From Eggerthia catenaformis OT 569 = DSM 20559 (GTDB lineage: Bacteria; Bacillota_I; Bacilli_A; Erysipelotrichales; Coprobacillaceae): DNA of 32,798 bases. Position 1 is the stretch's first letter. Every line of letters starts with the position of its first letter. The notes beneath the pieces are model-generated. The model was not told the origin of the DNA, made no database searches, and was given only the letters and a program-made list of their open reading frames with translations. A program made the translations under genes and the position numbers. Location of the stretch: NCBI RefSeq assembly GCF_000340375.1, contig NZ_KB446648.1, forward strand, positions 283,604 through 316,401. The letters are read 5' to 3'. This document shows, piece by piece, positions 1 to 7,555 of the stretch.

Positions 1-465
1 GAAAAGGTAGAGGGCTACGAAACAAAAGTAGAAGGCTACAACATCAAGAATACGCATACACTTGAAAAGACGGAGCTTAAGGTCACAAAGACATGGGATG
101 ATGAAAACGATAAGGATAAGATCAGACCTGCAAGCATTACTGTTCGCTTATATGCTAACGGAAAAGAGAAGGAAAGCATCGTGCTTGACAAGAGCAACGG
201 ATGGACATATGCATGGAAGAACCTTGACAAGTATGAGAACGGTAAGGAGATCAGGTATACGGTTACTGAGGATAAGGTCAAGGGCTATGAGAGTGAGATT
301 GACAGCAGCAATGCAAAGGATATTAAGATCAAGAACACGCATAAGCCGGAGAAGCCTAAGACTCCAGACACGGGAGATCATTCAGACATCATGATGCAGA
401 TGATCATGATGATGGGATCACTTCTTGGAATAGCTCTTATCACAAGAAAGAAAATTAAAGCTTAA
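1..465 (+). CDS. Cna-B repeat surface protein with cell-wall sorting signal (3' end only)
   Basis: The reading frame is open from base 1, so the N-terminus lies outside the window; 154 codons are present. It holds the end of one Cna-B-type repeat and one complete repeat. The complete repeat begins with LKVTKTWDDENDKDK and contains a RPASITVRLYANG strand, a WTYAWKNLDKYENG segment and a YTVTEDKVKGYE end, the usual layout of these collagen-binding-protein B-type stalk domains. It ends in a sorting signal: KTPDTGD, then a hydrophobic stretch (MMQMIMMMGSLLGIALI) and the basic tail TRKKIKA. The motif is TPDTG, not canonical LPXTG. The protein should be anchored to the wall by a sortase as a stalk or adhesin. 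Its codons (AAG, ATC, AAC, CTT) are richer in G and C at third positions than those of the neighbouring genes. A terminator follows directly. Confidence 0.88.
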   Translation, partial: EKVEGYETKVEGYNIKNTHTLEKTELKVTKTWDDENDKDKIRPASITVRLYANGKEKESIVLDKSNGWTYAWKNLDKYENGKEIRYTVTEDKVKGYESEIDSSNAKDIKIKNTHKPEKPKTPDTGDHSDIMMQMIMMMGSLLGIALITRKKIKA

Positions 466-472
466 TATTATT

Positions 473-511
473 AAAAACATAGTTGAACATATTGTTCTTC
501 TATGTTTTTTT
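473..511 (+). terminator. Rho-independent terminator after the Cna-B gene
   Basis: The 10-bp stem AAAAACATAG / CTATGTTTTT encloses a second small stem (GAACA/TGTTC) and is followed by a T-run. It starts 7 nt after the stop codon. Confidence 0.85.
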
Positions 512-864
512 AATTGAGTAAATGTAATGGACTATGGTCAGTAATAAGGAACAGATTTATAAAATATTACTATATTCTTATAAGAGAATGATGTGTATGG
601 TATGTTCTATTCCTAATGACTTTATTGAAACTATTATAGAAATAGCCTCTTATCATCAATACTATTACTTTAATTGTTTTTATTAGATTAGTTTTTCATT
701 AAATTTATCATTTATATATTTTTAAAATACGGGTGTACTATACATAGCTTAATTATTAACATTCTTTTTATCTATTTCTCTCAATTGAATATAGGCATAT
801 TTGATGAGTTCTTATTAATAGTTTTTTTATTTTAAAGCTATAAAAAATAATCATTTATTTTTAC
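512..864. other. AT-rich intergenic stretch with no gene
   Basis: Very AT-rich DNA between the surface-protein terminator and the marR promoter. I see no ORF with a ribosome site, no tRNA and no convincing hairpin terminator in it. Confidence 0.6.
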
Positions 865-892
865 TTGAATTGATATTTAAAACAATTATAAT
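865..892 (+). promoter_or_regulatory. Promoter of the marR-ABC exporter operon
   Basis: A -35 TTGAAT (865-870), a 16-bp spacer and a perfect -10 TATAAT (887-892). The predicted start of transcription is near 899, the first base of the palindrome described next. Confidence 0.75.
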
Positions 893-898
893 GTAAGG

Positions 899-915
899 TA
901 CCTAAATATTAGGTA
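899..915. promoter_or_regulatory. Palindromic operator, probable MarR binding site
   Basis: A perfect 17-bp inverted repeat, TACCTAA-ATA-TTAGGTA, begins 7 nt after the -10 box and ends 19 nt before the marR start codon. MarR dimers normally bind palindromes of this size, and a site over the transcription start would block initiation. That the adjacent MarR protein binds it is inferred from position. Confidence 0.75.
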
Positions 916-934
916 GCTAACAAAGAGGTGCATT

Positions 935-1381
935 ATGAAAATAGATATTAAGCTGACAGAGTATATTAGAAGTGCGGGGCGCTTTATATATGACAATACC
1001 GGAAGAAAAGCAGGTCAAAAGCGTGCTTTATATATGCTTGCTAAACACTCTATGATGACACAGAGAGAATTACAGGACTATCTTGATATTAAAGCAAGTT
1101 CAATGAGTGAAATTCTATGTAAGCTGGAAGCAGAAGATTTTTTAGTTAGAAAAAGATCAAAAAATGATCTGAGACAAATTAATCTGACACTTACCGAATC
1201 AGGTATAAATCAGATGATGAATAATAAAAAGAATTATGAAAAGATGATTGCATATTTATATAAGGACTTTAGTAAGGAAGAGAAAGAAACTTTATGTAAG
1301 TTATTAGAAAAGCTTAATAATAACTGGAATGAATTAAAAGATGATGTTAAGTTTCGGAAAATGACAGAAAGGAAAGAATGA
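935..1381 (+). CDS. MarR-family transcriptional regulator
   Basis: A 148-residue winged-helix repressor, the usual MarR length. The helix-turn-helix spans about residues 42-66 (TQRELQDYLDIKASSMSEIL, then CKLEAE) and the wing about 69-87, with the charged RKRSKNDLRQ tip and LTLTESG strand typical of MarR proteins. The start is fixed by the ribosome site AGAGGTG, 5 nt upstream of ATG. The ABC transporter gene begins 4 nt after the stop, so the three genes form one operon. The perfect palindrome over the transcription start points to autorepression and control of the exporter. The ligand cannot be told from sequence; drugs, bile acids or metabolites are all possible for such operons. Confidence 0.93.
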   Translation: MKIDIKLTEYIRSAGRFIYDNTGRKAGQKRALYMLAKHSMMTQRELQDYLDIKASSMSEILCKLEAEDFLVRKRSKNDLRQINLTLTESGINQMMNNKKNYEKMIAYLYKDFSKEEKETLCKLLEKLNNNWNELKDDVKFRKMTERKE

Positions 1382-1385
1382 TATA

Positions 1386-3134
1386 ATGATTAAAACATTG
1401 GTAAAAAGTTTACGTGAATTTAAAAAAGATTCTATTAAAACACCGCTTATTGTATCAGGAGAGGTTGTTATGGAATGTCTTATTCCTTTTGTGATTGCCA
1501 GACTCGTTAATTTGTTACAACGCGGTCAGGCAACTATGGATGTATTGATCAAATATGGTGGGATATTATTATTACTGGCTTTATTATCATTATTCTTTGG
1601 GGCATGGGCCGGTATTACAGCAGCTAATGCCAGTGCCGGGTTCGGTAAAAATCTGAGAAGAGATTTATTTGAATCAGTAAGTAATTTTTCATTTGAAAAT
1701 ATTGATAAATTTTCAGCTTCTTCTTTGGTTACCAGAATGACTACCGATATTACTAATGTACAGATGGCTTTTATGATGGTTATCAGAGTAGCTGTCAGAG
1801 CACCGTTAATGATTATATTTTCATTTACAATGGCAGTGCTTATGGGAGGAAGACTGGCACTTATATTCTTATTCAGTATTCCTTTTTTAGGGATTGGCTT
1901 AGCTATTATTATTAGGAAATCCTTACCTCTGTTCAGGGCAGTATTTAATAAATATGATACGCTTAATGCTTCTGTTCAGGAGAATATTAACGGAATTAGA
2001 GTTGTAAAGTCTTTTGTAAGAGAAAAATATGAAATTGATAAATTTGATCGGGCAGTAGAGGATGTGAGACAGGATTTTACAAAGGCTGAAAAAATATTAG
2101 CTTTAAATACACCTATGATGCAATTTGCATTATATACGGTTATGGTATTCACGTTGTCATTCGGGTCATATCTTGTGATCACAACTCGAGGGATCGATTT
2201 AAATGTCGGACAATTATCTTCGCTGCTTACTTATTCATTTCAGGTTTTAATATCATTAATGATGCTTTCTATGGTTTTTGTTATGATAACAATATCTACA
2301 GAATCAGCAGAACGTATAGTTGCCGTATTGATTGAAAAGAGCTCCATAGTGAACCCTGAGTATCCGATTTATGAGGTAGCTAATGGTGATATTTCATTTA
2401 AGAATGTATCCTTTAAATATTCCAGGAAGGCGGAGCGTTATGCCTTGGAAAATATAAATATAGATATTAAAAGCGGGCAAACTATCGGCATTGTTGGAGG
2501 AACAGGGTCTTCTAAATCATCACTAATTCAGCTTATTTCTCGTTTGTATGACACAACTGAAGGAGATGTTTATGTAGGAGACAGAAATGTTAAAGAGTAT
2601 GATCTGGTCACATTAAGAGATCAGGTGGCTGTTGTTTTACAGAAAAATGTTTTATTCTCAGGAACTATTAAGGATAACCTTAGATGGGGAAATAAAGAGG
2701 CTACTGATGAGGAAATCAGAGAAGCATGTCATTTAGCCTGTGCTGATGAGTTTATTGATTTAATGCCTAAGGGCTACGATACGTATATAGAGCAGGGAGG
2801 AAGTAATGTATCAGGAGGACAGAAGCAACGGTTATGTATTGCCAGAGCATTATTAAAGAAACCTAAAATCTTAATCTTAGATGATTCAACAAGTGCTGTT
2901 GATACAAAAACGGATGCAAAAATAAGAGATGGTCTTAGAAGGTTTATTCCTGCAACAACAAAGATTATTATTGCTCAAAGAATAGCATCAGTAGAGGATG
3001 CTGATCAGATTATTGTTATGAGTAAGGGAACAATTAATGCAATAGGGACACATGAAGAATTATTAAAAACAAATGAGATATATAAAGAAGTCTATACTTC
3101 ACAAAACAAGGTTGGTGATAATGATGGCAAGTAA
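1386..3134 (+). CDS. ABC exporter half-transporter A (degenerate ATPase site)
   Basis: A 582-residue fusion of an ABC type-I exporter membrane domain (about residues 15-305, six helices) and an ATPase domain (about 335-575). Several ATPase motifs are altered. Walker A is GGTGSSKSS (371-379), with Ser in place of the Gly before the lysine. Walker B is ILDDSTSAVD, with Asp500 where the catalytic Glu normally sits. The switch loop is AQR, with Gln531 in place of His. The signature VSGGQ is intact. This is the pattern of the weak-site partner in heterodimeric exporters of the LmrCD/BmrCD/TM287-288 kind. Half B follows with a 14-bp overlap, so the two are translationally coupled and should form the heterodimer. 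The exported substrate is unknown; multidrug export is the usual annotation. Confidence 0.93.
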   Translation: MIKTLVKSLREFKKDSIKTPLIVSGEVVMECLIPFVIARLVNLLQRGQATMDVLIKYGGILLLLALLSLFFGAWAGITAANASAGFGKNLRRDLFESVSNFSFENIDKFSASSLVTRMTTDITNVQMAFMMVIRVAVRAPLMIIFSFTMAVLMGGRLALIFLFSIPFLGIGLAIIIRKSLPLFRAVFNKYDTLNASVQENINGIRVVKSFVREKYEIDKFDRAVEDVRQDFTKAEKILALNTPMMQFALYTVMVFTLSFGSYLVITTRGIDLNVGQLSSLLTYSFQVLISLMMLSMVFVMITISTESAERIVAVLIEKSSIVNPEYPIYEVANGDISFKNVSFKYSRKAERYALENINIDIKSGQTIGIVGGTGSSKSSLIQLISRLYDTTEGDVYVGDRNVKEYDLVTLRDQVAVVLQKNVLFSGTIKDNLRWGNKEATDEEIREACHLACADEFIDLMPKGYDTYIEQGGSNVSGGQKQRLCIARALLKKPKILILDDSTSAVDTKTDAKIRDGLRRFIPATTKIIIAQRIASVEDADQIIVMSKGTINAIGTHEELLKTNEIYKEVYTSQNKVGDNDGK

Positions 3135-5031
3135 TAAATCAAAGCTTTCTTTAGTTAAGAAAGGAACATTTAAAAGATTACTGAAAATGATGCTCTCATT
3201 CTTTCCGATTCTTATTCCTTCAGTATTATTATTAATATTAATTAATGCGGTTATTTCAGCAATACCGGCTGTTTTTCAGCAAAATATTATTGCAATCATT
3301 GAACAGACTTTAAAGACTCATGGCTCATGGGCTACTGCTTCCGGTAAAATATTTGGTTATTTGGCAGTTCTTATATTATTGTATGTACTGTCATTACTGG
3401 CATCATTTGGCTACACCAGATTAATGGCTGTTATTACTCAGGGAGCACTTGCTAAATTTAGAAAAGTTATTTTTGAGAAGATGGAAACTCTACCTATCAG
3501 ATATTTTGATACCAATGCTCATGGGGATATCATGTCTACCTATACAAATGATATAGATGCCTTACGACAGATGGTTTCTCAGTCATTCCCACAGCTAACA
3601 TCAACATTTATCGTTTTAATAACACTGGCATGTATTATGATGTATTATTCCTTTAATCTCTTTATGGTTGTTGTCTTAGGACTTATTCTAATGCTTATTG
3701 TAACAAAGGAATTAGGTGAACGTTCAGCAAAGTACTTTGTAAAGCAGCAGGTGACCCTGGGAGAAACAGAAGGGTATATAGAAGAAATGATGAACGGACA
3801 GAAGGTTATTAAAGTTTTTAATCATGAGCAGGAATCTTTAGAGGGCTTTGATAAGGTGAATGATGCATGGTTTGAATCAAGCAGAAGAGCGAATACCTAT
3901 TCTAATATATTAGGTCCTATTCTTCATAATATGTCTAATATTTTATATGTTATTGTGGCTATTACGGGAGGAATCTTATTATTAGTAAAAGCTCCTAATA
4001 TGTCTATTTCGGGAATGGCTTTAAGTATTTCTATCGTTGTACCATTCCTAAATATGACAAAGCAGTTTACCGGCAGTATTGGACAAGTTTCTCAACAGAT
4101 TAATTCAGTTATTATGGGACTTGCCGGAGCGACCCGTATTTTTAATTTGCTTGATCAGGAAAGTGAAGAAGATAACGGCTATGTAACGTTGGTCAATGTA
4201 AGGGAAGAAAACGGCAAGCTTGTAGAAACGAGTGAAAGAACTGAAAAATGGGCATGGAAGTATCCTCATGCTGACGGCACAATAACTCTTTCTAAAATGG
4301 AAGGAGATGTTCAGTTGGAACATGTAGATTTTGCTTATAATCCGGATAAGATGATTCTTCATGATATATCTGTTTTTGCTAAGCCTGGACAGAAAGTTGC
4401 TTTTGTAGGTGCAACGGGAGCAGGTAAAACAACTATTACTAATTTAATTAATAGATTTTATGATATTAAAGATGGCAAGATCAGATATGATGGTATTAAT
4501 ATAGATAAGATTAAAAAATCGGATTTAAGAAGATCATTAGGTATTGTTTTACAGGATACTAATCTGTTCACAGGAACTGTCATGGATAATATTAGATATG
4601 GATATTTAGAAGCTGGTGATGCAGAATGTCAGGCGGCTGCCAAACTGGTAGGAGCTCATGATTTTATTACTAGACTTCCTGAAGGATATAATACAAAACT
4701 TGATAATAATGGTTCTAACTTATCTCAGGGGCAGCGTCAGCTGATTGCGATTGCCAGAGCAGCAGTTGCAAATCCTCCGGTGATGATCTTAGATGAAGCA
4801 ACTTCATCTATTGATACAAGAACAGAAGCTATTGTACAAAGAGGTATGGATGCTTTAATGTATGGACGTACAGTCTTTGTGATTGCACATAGATTATCTA
4901 CTGTTCAAAACAGTGATGTTATTATGGTTTTAGATCAGGGAAGAATTATTGAAAGAGGAAATCATAAGGATCTTATCAAACAAAAAGGACAGTATTATCA
5001 GTTATATACCGGAGCTTTTGAATTAGAATAA
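3121..5031 (+). CDS. ABC exporter half-transporter B (catalytic ATPase site)
   Basis: The frame is open further upstream, but the ATG at 3121 (followed by a second ATG at 3124) is preceded by GGTTGGTG and gives 636 residues, normal for this subunit. A six-helix exporter domain lies at about residues 25-340. A charged insert (EENGKLVETSERTEKWAWKY) precedes the ATPase domain, as is common in the longer partner. Walker A is GATGAGKTT (430-438), Walker B is MILDEATSS with catalytic Glu559, and the H-loop is AHR with His590. The signature is LSQGQ (534-538), not LSGGQ. Combined with half A this gives one intact and one degenerate ATP site. Last gene of the MarR operon. Confidence 0.93.
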   Translation: MMASNKSKLSLVKKGTFKRLLKMMLSFFPILIPSVLLLILINAVISAIPAVFQQNIIAIIEQTLKTHGSWATASGKIFGYLAVLILLYVLSLLASFGYTRLMAVITQGALAKFRKVIFEKMETLPIRYFDTNAHGDIMSTYTNDIDALRQMVSQSFPQLTSTFIVLITLACIMMYYSFNLFMVVVLGLILMLIVTKELGERSAKYFVKQQVTLGETEGYIEEMMNGQKVIKVFNHEQESLEGFDKVNDAWFESSRRANTYSNILGPILHNMSNILYVIVAITGGILLLVKAPNMSISGMALSISIVVPFLNMTKQFTGSIGQVSQQINSVIMGLAGATRIFNLLDQESEEDNGYVTLVNVREENGKLVETSERTEKWAWKYPHADGTITLSKMEGDVQLEHVDFAYNPDKMILHDISVFAKPGQKVAFVGATGAGKTTITNLINRFYDIKDGKIRYDGINIDKIKKSDLRRSLGIVLQDTNLFTGTVMDNIRYGYLEAGDAECQAAAKLVGAHDFITRLPEGYNTKLDNNGSNLSQGQRQLIAIARAAVANPPVMILDEATSSIDTRTEAIVQRGMDALMYGRTVFVIAHRLSTVQNSDVIMVLDQGRIIERGNHKDLIKQKGQYYQLYTGAFELE

Positions 5032-5035
5032 TGAG

Positions 5036-5070
5036 AATCCCTTTATCAAATGATAAAGGGATTTGGTCTT
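5036..5070 (+). terminator. Terminator of the marR-ABC operon
   Basis: The stem AATCCCTTTATC / GATAAAGGGATT has a tetraloop and begins 4 nt after the stop. It is followed by the T-rich but interrupted tail TGGTCTTTCTTT. Confidence 0.75.
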
Positions 5071-5209
5071 TCTTTGATATAAATGTGGGATAGTCCCTTA
5101 TTATAGAGGATAAGTATTATGAAAAAATTATGATCAGTCCTTCTTGAAGGTTTATGAATGTCTGATTAATAAGATATTATATAAAATCAGAAAGAAAGAG
5201 GAGATTAAT

Positions 5210-5339
5210 ATGCTTATTTTCTGACTAACAGGATATAAGCATATTTCTTATGATAAAACATTGACTTATGATGATTTTTTTTAAAAACATTCCTCATTTT
5301 AAGCCTAATAGAAAATTAGTGAGAGGGAAAACATATTGA
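5210..5339 (+). pseudogene. Possible gene remnant, family not recognised
   Basis: The ribosome site AGAGGAG (5197-5203) precedes an ATG at 5210, but the frame stops after MLIF. Reading on past that stop gives LTGYKHISYDKTLTYDDFF. If one T is dropped from the T-run near 5275-5282, it continues as KNIPHFKPNRKLVRGKTY to a stop at 5337-5339. The mixed hydrophobic and charged pattern looks protein-like, but I do not recognise a family. It could be chance. Confidence 0.3.
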
Positions 5340-5647
5340 AAAGACATTAAGAACTCCACAGACTCTTGAAGAGTATATCTATCTTTGTGATGATTCTCTT
5401 CACTCTGTTTTAAAAGAAGTTTACCAAGTGATTTCAGATAAGATGAATGGAGCAGCAGAAAAAATATCATGGGGTATGTCAACATGAATATCATTCATTT
5501 TGTTGCTAAAAACATTTAGGTATTTATCTCGGAGTGAAAGCGATTGATCATTTTTCTTTGAAATTAAAAAAATATTGCTTCAGTAAGGGAGCTATACAGT
5601 TTCCCTATCATAAAATATCTTTAGATTTGATTAAAGAGAATAATTAA
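5335..5647 (+). pseudogene. Frameshifted DUF1801 (YdhG-like) gene
   Basis: Three reading-frame pieces together spell a nearly complete DUF1801 protein. Piece 1 runs from 5335 and reads TPQTLEEYI (from 5353) through EKISWGMST to a TGA. A shifted frame then reads NIIHFVAKN. A further shift gives HLGIYLGVKAIDHF, then KYCFSKGAIQFPYHKISLDL and a stop at 5645-5647. The conserved blocks KISWGM, IIHF, LGIY and FSKGAIQFP are the hallmark order of this small family (frataxin-like fold, about 110 residues). The expected start codon reads ATT, 7 nt after GAGAGGG, so the start may be lost as well. The gene is inactive as it stands. Confidence 0.8.
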
Positions 5648-5676
5648 AATCCTTGTACTAGTACAAGGATTTTAAT
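5643..5676. terminator. Bidirectional terminator, perfect 34-bp palindrome
   Basis: A perfect palindrome centred on CTAG (5658-5661), with arms of the form TTAAAATCCTTGTA, flanked by A-rich and T-rich sides. It lies between the stop of the DUF1801 remnant and the stop of the convergent lipoprotein gene at 5681. Confidence 0.85.
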
Positions 5677-5680
5677 TTGT

Positions 5681-6595
5681 TTATTCAGTGGACAGTGTTT
5701 TATCTTTCAGAAAATAGTAGTGATATCGTCTGTTTCTACAATAAGTACGCACAACAGCCTGCCAGTCAGAATGTCTTGTAAATTCAACAATATAAATTTC
5801 TAAGCCATTATTCTTGGCATTCTGGAAATAGTTCTTATAATTAGCTGAAACAGCTGTATCCTGTTTAATGGTTTTATGATTCTTTTCATCAAAAATAGTA
5901 AATACTTCTTCTTTAAAAATACCATGAATTAATTCATGAACTTCAATAGGTTGGCTAGAAGGATCAGATTTTGTTCCTTCTGCTTTTTTTTGACCTTCTT
6001 CTTCAGCTTTGATTTTCTGCTGCTTTAAGCGAGTCAGATAAGTTTCTACATATGTCTGTCCATCAGTCACAATAACTTCTAGATTGTTTTGATAGAATAT
6101 TTCTAATAGATTGGTAATAGAATTATAAATAGTTTCATTGTTTTTAACTTTATAAAGATCTAAACCGGATAAATAGACTCCAAAGAAACCTTTATCTTTT
6201 AGCATATAAGCATCTTTTGTAATATGTTGAATCCATTGTTTATGAGTAATATCTATATAATTTGTTCCTTTAATTTTTGTATATTTCTTATCTGAACTTT
6301 TTGAAAGAGAATAGGCAGTATAAAGCTTTTTTGTATTCTTATTATAGAGCTGCTGAGTTTCTTCTTTTGTGAGTGAAGTCCCTTTAGAAATAATAAGTGT
6401 ATTATAATGATATTTAAGATTTAAGACTTGTTTTAAAGGCATTCCTGTTAATAAGCCATAATTTTTTTTATCTAGAGTCTTTGTTTTTTTAGTTACTTCT
6501 TTTTTGACTGTTTCTTTTGTTTTCTTAACTGACTGACATCCCGTGAGCAGTAAGAGTAACACTAAGCATAGAGATAAAATTTGATTTTTTTTCAT
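5681..6595 (-). CDS. Lipoprotein with GH114-like (TM1410-type) TIM-barrel domain
   Basis: 304 residues. An N-terminal signal peptide ends in the lipobox LLTGC (Cys20), followed by a Lys-rich linker, so the protein should be lipid-anchored outside the membrane. The rest follows the order of the GH114/DUF297 family (endo-alpha-1,4-polygalactosaminidase relatives): YIDITHKQW (113-121), KGFFGVYLSGLDLY (135-148), an LEVIVTDG strand (172-179), an IFKEEVFTIFDEK segment (226-238) and LEIYIVEF (265-272). The usual GxFLDxxD block here reads VYLSGLD: Ser143 replaces the first Asp and Asp146 remains. Residues 190-215 are a charged insert. The match is by pattern only; an alternative is a non-catalytic carbohydrate-binding barrel. 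Confidence 0.6.
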   Translation of the reverse strand: MKKNQILSLCLVLLLLLTGCQSVKKTKETVKKEVTKKTKTLDKKNYGLLTGMPLKQVLNLKYHYNTLIISKGTSLTKEETQQLYNKNTKKLYTAYSLSKSSDKKYTKIKGTNYIDITHKQWIQHITKDAYMLKDKGFFGVYLSGLDLYKVKNNETIYNSITNLLEIFYQNNLEVIVTDGQTYVETYLTRLKQQKIKAEEEGQKKAEGTKSDPSSQPIEVHELIHGIFKEEVFTIFDEKNHKTIKQDTAVSANYKNYFQNAKNNGLEIYIVEFTRHSDWQAVVRTYCRNRRYHYYFLKDKTLSTE

Positions 6596-6618
6596 ATCTT
6601 TGCCTCACTTCAACCACA

Positions 6619-6646
6619 AGAATACCATAAAATAATAAAAATGCAA
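6619..6646 (-). promoter_or_regulatory. Promoter of the GH114-like lipoprotein gene
   Basis: On the minus strand: TTGCAT (6646-6641), a 16-bp spacer, then TATTCT (6624-6619). It sits 24 nt upstream of the start codon and is divergent from the signal peptidase promoter. Confidence 0.5.
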
Positions 6647-6661
6647 ATAAGATAATAGATG

Positions 6662-6670
6662 TGATATAAT
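6662..6670 (+). promoter_or_regulatory. Extended -10 promoter of the signal peptidase gene
   Basis: TGATATAAT is an extended -10 element (TGnTATAAT) with no good -35. The predicted transcription start near 6677 leaves a leader of only about 10 nt before the ATG at 6687. Confidence 0.6.
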
Positions 6671-6686
6671 AAGACAGGTGATTAAA

Positions 6687-7193
6687 ATGAAAGAAAAGAA
6701 AAAAATAGATATTAAGAAAGAATTATTAGACTACTTAAAAGTTATTCTTATTACTGTAGTAATTACTTATTCAATATTATACTTTATTCAAATCTCTAGA
6801 GTAGTAGGAGATTCTATGGAACCTAATTATCACAACAATAATATTGTTTTAGTAAATAAGAAGTTCTATAGCTATAGTAATGTTAAATATGGAGATGTTG
6901 TTGTTGCGGAAACTGCTTTTGGTGATAAAAAGGAACAAATCATTAAAAGAGTTATTGGTAAAGAAGGAGATACTATTGCCTGTGTTAAAGGATATATCTA
7001 TCGTAATAAACAGAAGCTTAATGAGACATATATTAAAGAGAAGATGGAAGATAATGACTGGAGTTATAAAGTAGGTAAAGGTCAAGTATTTGTAATGGGT
7101 GATAATCGTAATAATTCTTCTGACTCTAGAGTATTGGGAGCTTTAGATTTTAAGGAAGCAATTGTTGGCAAAGTCTTTTTTAAATTTTTTTAA
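6687..7193 (+). CDS. lepB: Type I signal peptidase
   Basis: A 168-residue S26 protease that removes signal peptides from exported proteins at the outer face of the membrane. One N-terminal membrane helix (about residues 18-37) is followed by box B GDSMEPN, with catalytic Ser43. Box D is IIKRVIGKEGD, with general base Lys87, and box E is MGDNRNNSSDSR (137-148). The small size and single helix match the SipS-type enzymes of Gram-positive bacteria. A GTG at 6678 is in frame, but it lies inside the ribosome site AGGTG (6676-6680), so the ATG at 6687, 6 nt after that site, is the start. The gene stands alone; there is no clear terminator after it. Confidence 0.95.
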   Translation: MKEKKKIDIKKELLDYLKVILITVVITYSILYFIQISRVVGDSMEPNYHNNNIVLVNKKFYSYSNVKYGDVVVAETAFGDKKEQIIKRVIGKEGDTIACVKGYIYRNKQKLNETYIKEKMEDNDWSYKVGKGQVFVMGDNRNNSSDSRVLGALDFKEAIVGKVFFKFF

Positions 7194-7499
7194 TGATTTA
7201 GAATGTTTGTAAGAAAACAAGCCGCATTTACTGCTTTTAAGCAAAGAACTTTGATATACTATATAAACTCTTGCAGCCGGAAGTTTTACTGTAAGGAATG
7301 TGTGAGTAGTAAAATAGTAGTATTTTATACTAAATATTTTAGTGACTAAAGATTGAATTATTGAATACAGGGATATAAAATAAATGCTGAACTCTTTATA
7401 ACAAAAACCTTATTGCAGACAAAAAAGTACTTGACAAAACGCTTCATCGTATAAAAAGCAAGAGGTCTTAAAATAAAAGGGCTTACAAATGAAATTATT
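7194..7499. other. Intergenic leader region with no recognised gene
   Basis: About 300 AT-rich bases between the signal peptidase and the PEPCK-like gene. TGATATACT at 7253-7261 resembles an extended -10. TTGACA at 7431 is followed by TATAAA with only 13 bp between. Short self-complementary pieces occur around 7312-7350. I see no ORF, tRNA or known riboswitch. Confidence 0.5.
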
Positions 7500-7529
7500 T
7501 TGCATTATATATTTATTTATGCTTATAAT
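7500..7529 (+). promoter_or_regulatory. Promoter of the PEPCK-like gene
   Basis: TTGCAT (7500-7505), an 18-bp spacer and TATAAT (7524-7529). The predicted start near 7536 leaves a 20-nt leader carrying the strong ribosome site GAGGAGG. Confidence 0.65.
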
Positions 7530-7555
7530 AAGCTACAGGAAGAGGAGGCGAACCT

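Noticed and set aside
62-394. Alternative plus-strand frame rich in Arg across the Cna-B repeat
   Set aside because: It overlaps a clear Cna-B reading frame, and its composition is that of a shifted frame.
2496-2522. Walker A change in ABC half A as a sign of a pseudogene
   Set aside because: The frame is intact and the other changes (Asp500, Gln531) also fit the known degenerate site of heterodimeric exporters.
4105-4362. Antisense open frames inside the ABC, riboswitch-operon, GlgB and Mfd genes
   Set aside because: They mirror well-supported coding sequence, lack ribosome sites and show no recognisable domains.
7431-7455. TTGACA followed by TATAAA as a promoter of the PEPCK-like gene
   Set aside because: The spacer is only 13 bp. 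TTGCAT/TATAAT with 18 bp lies closer to the gene.
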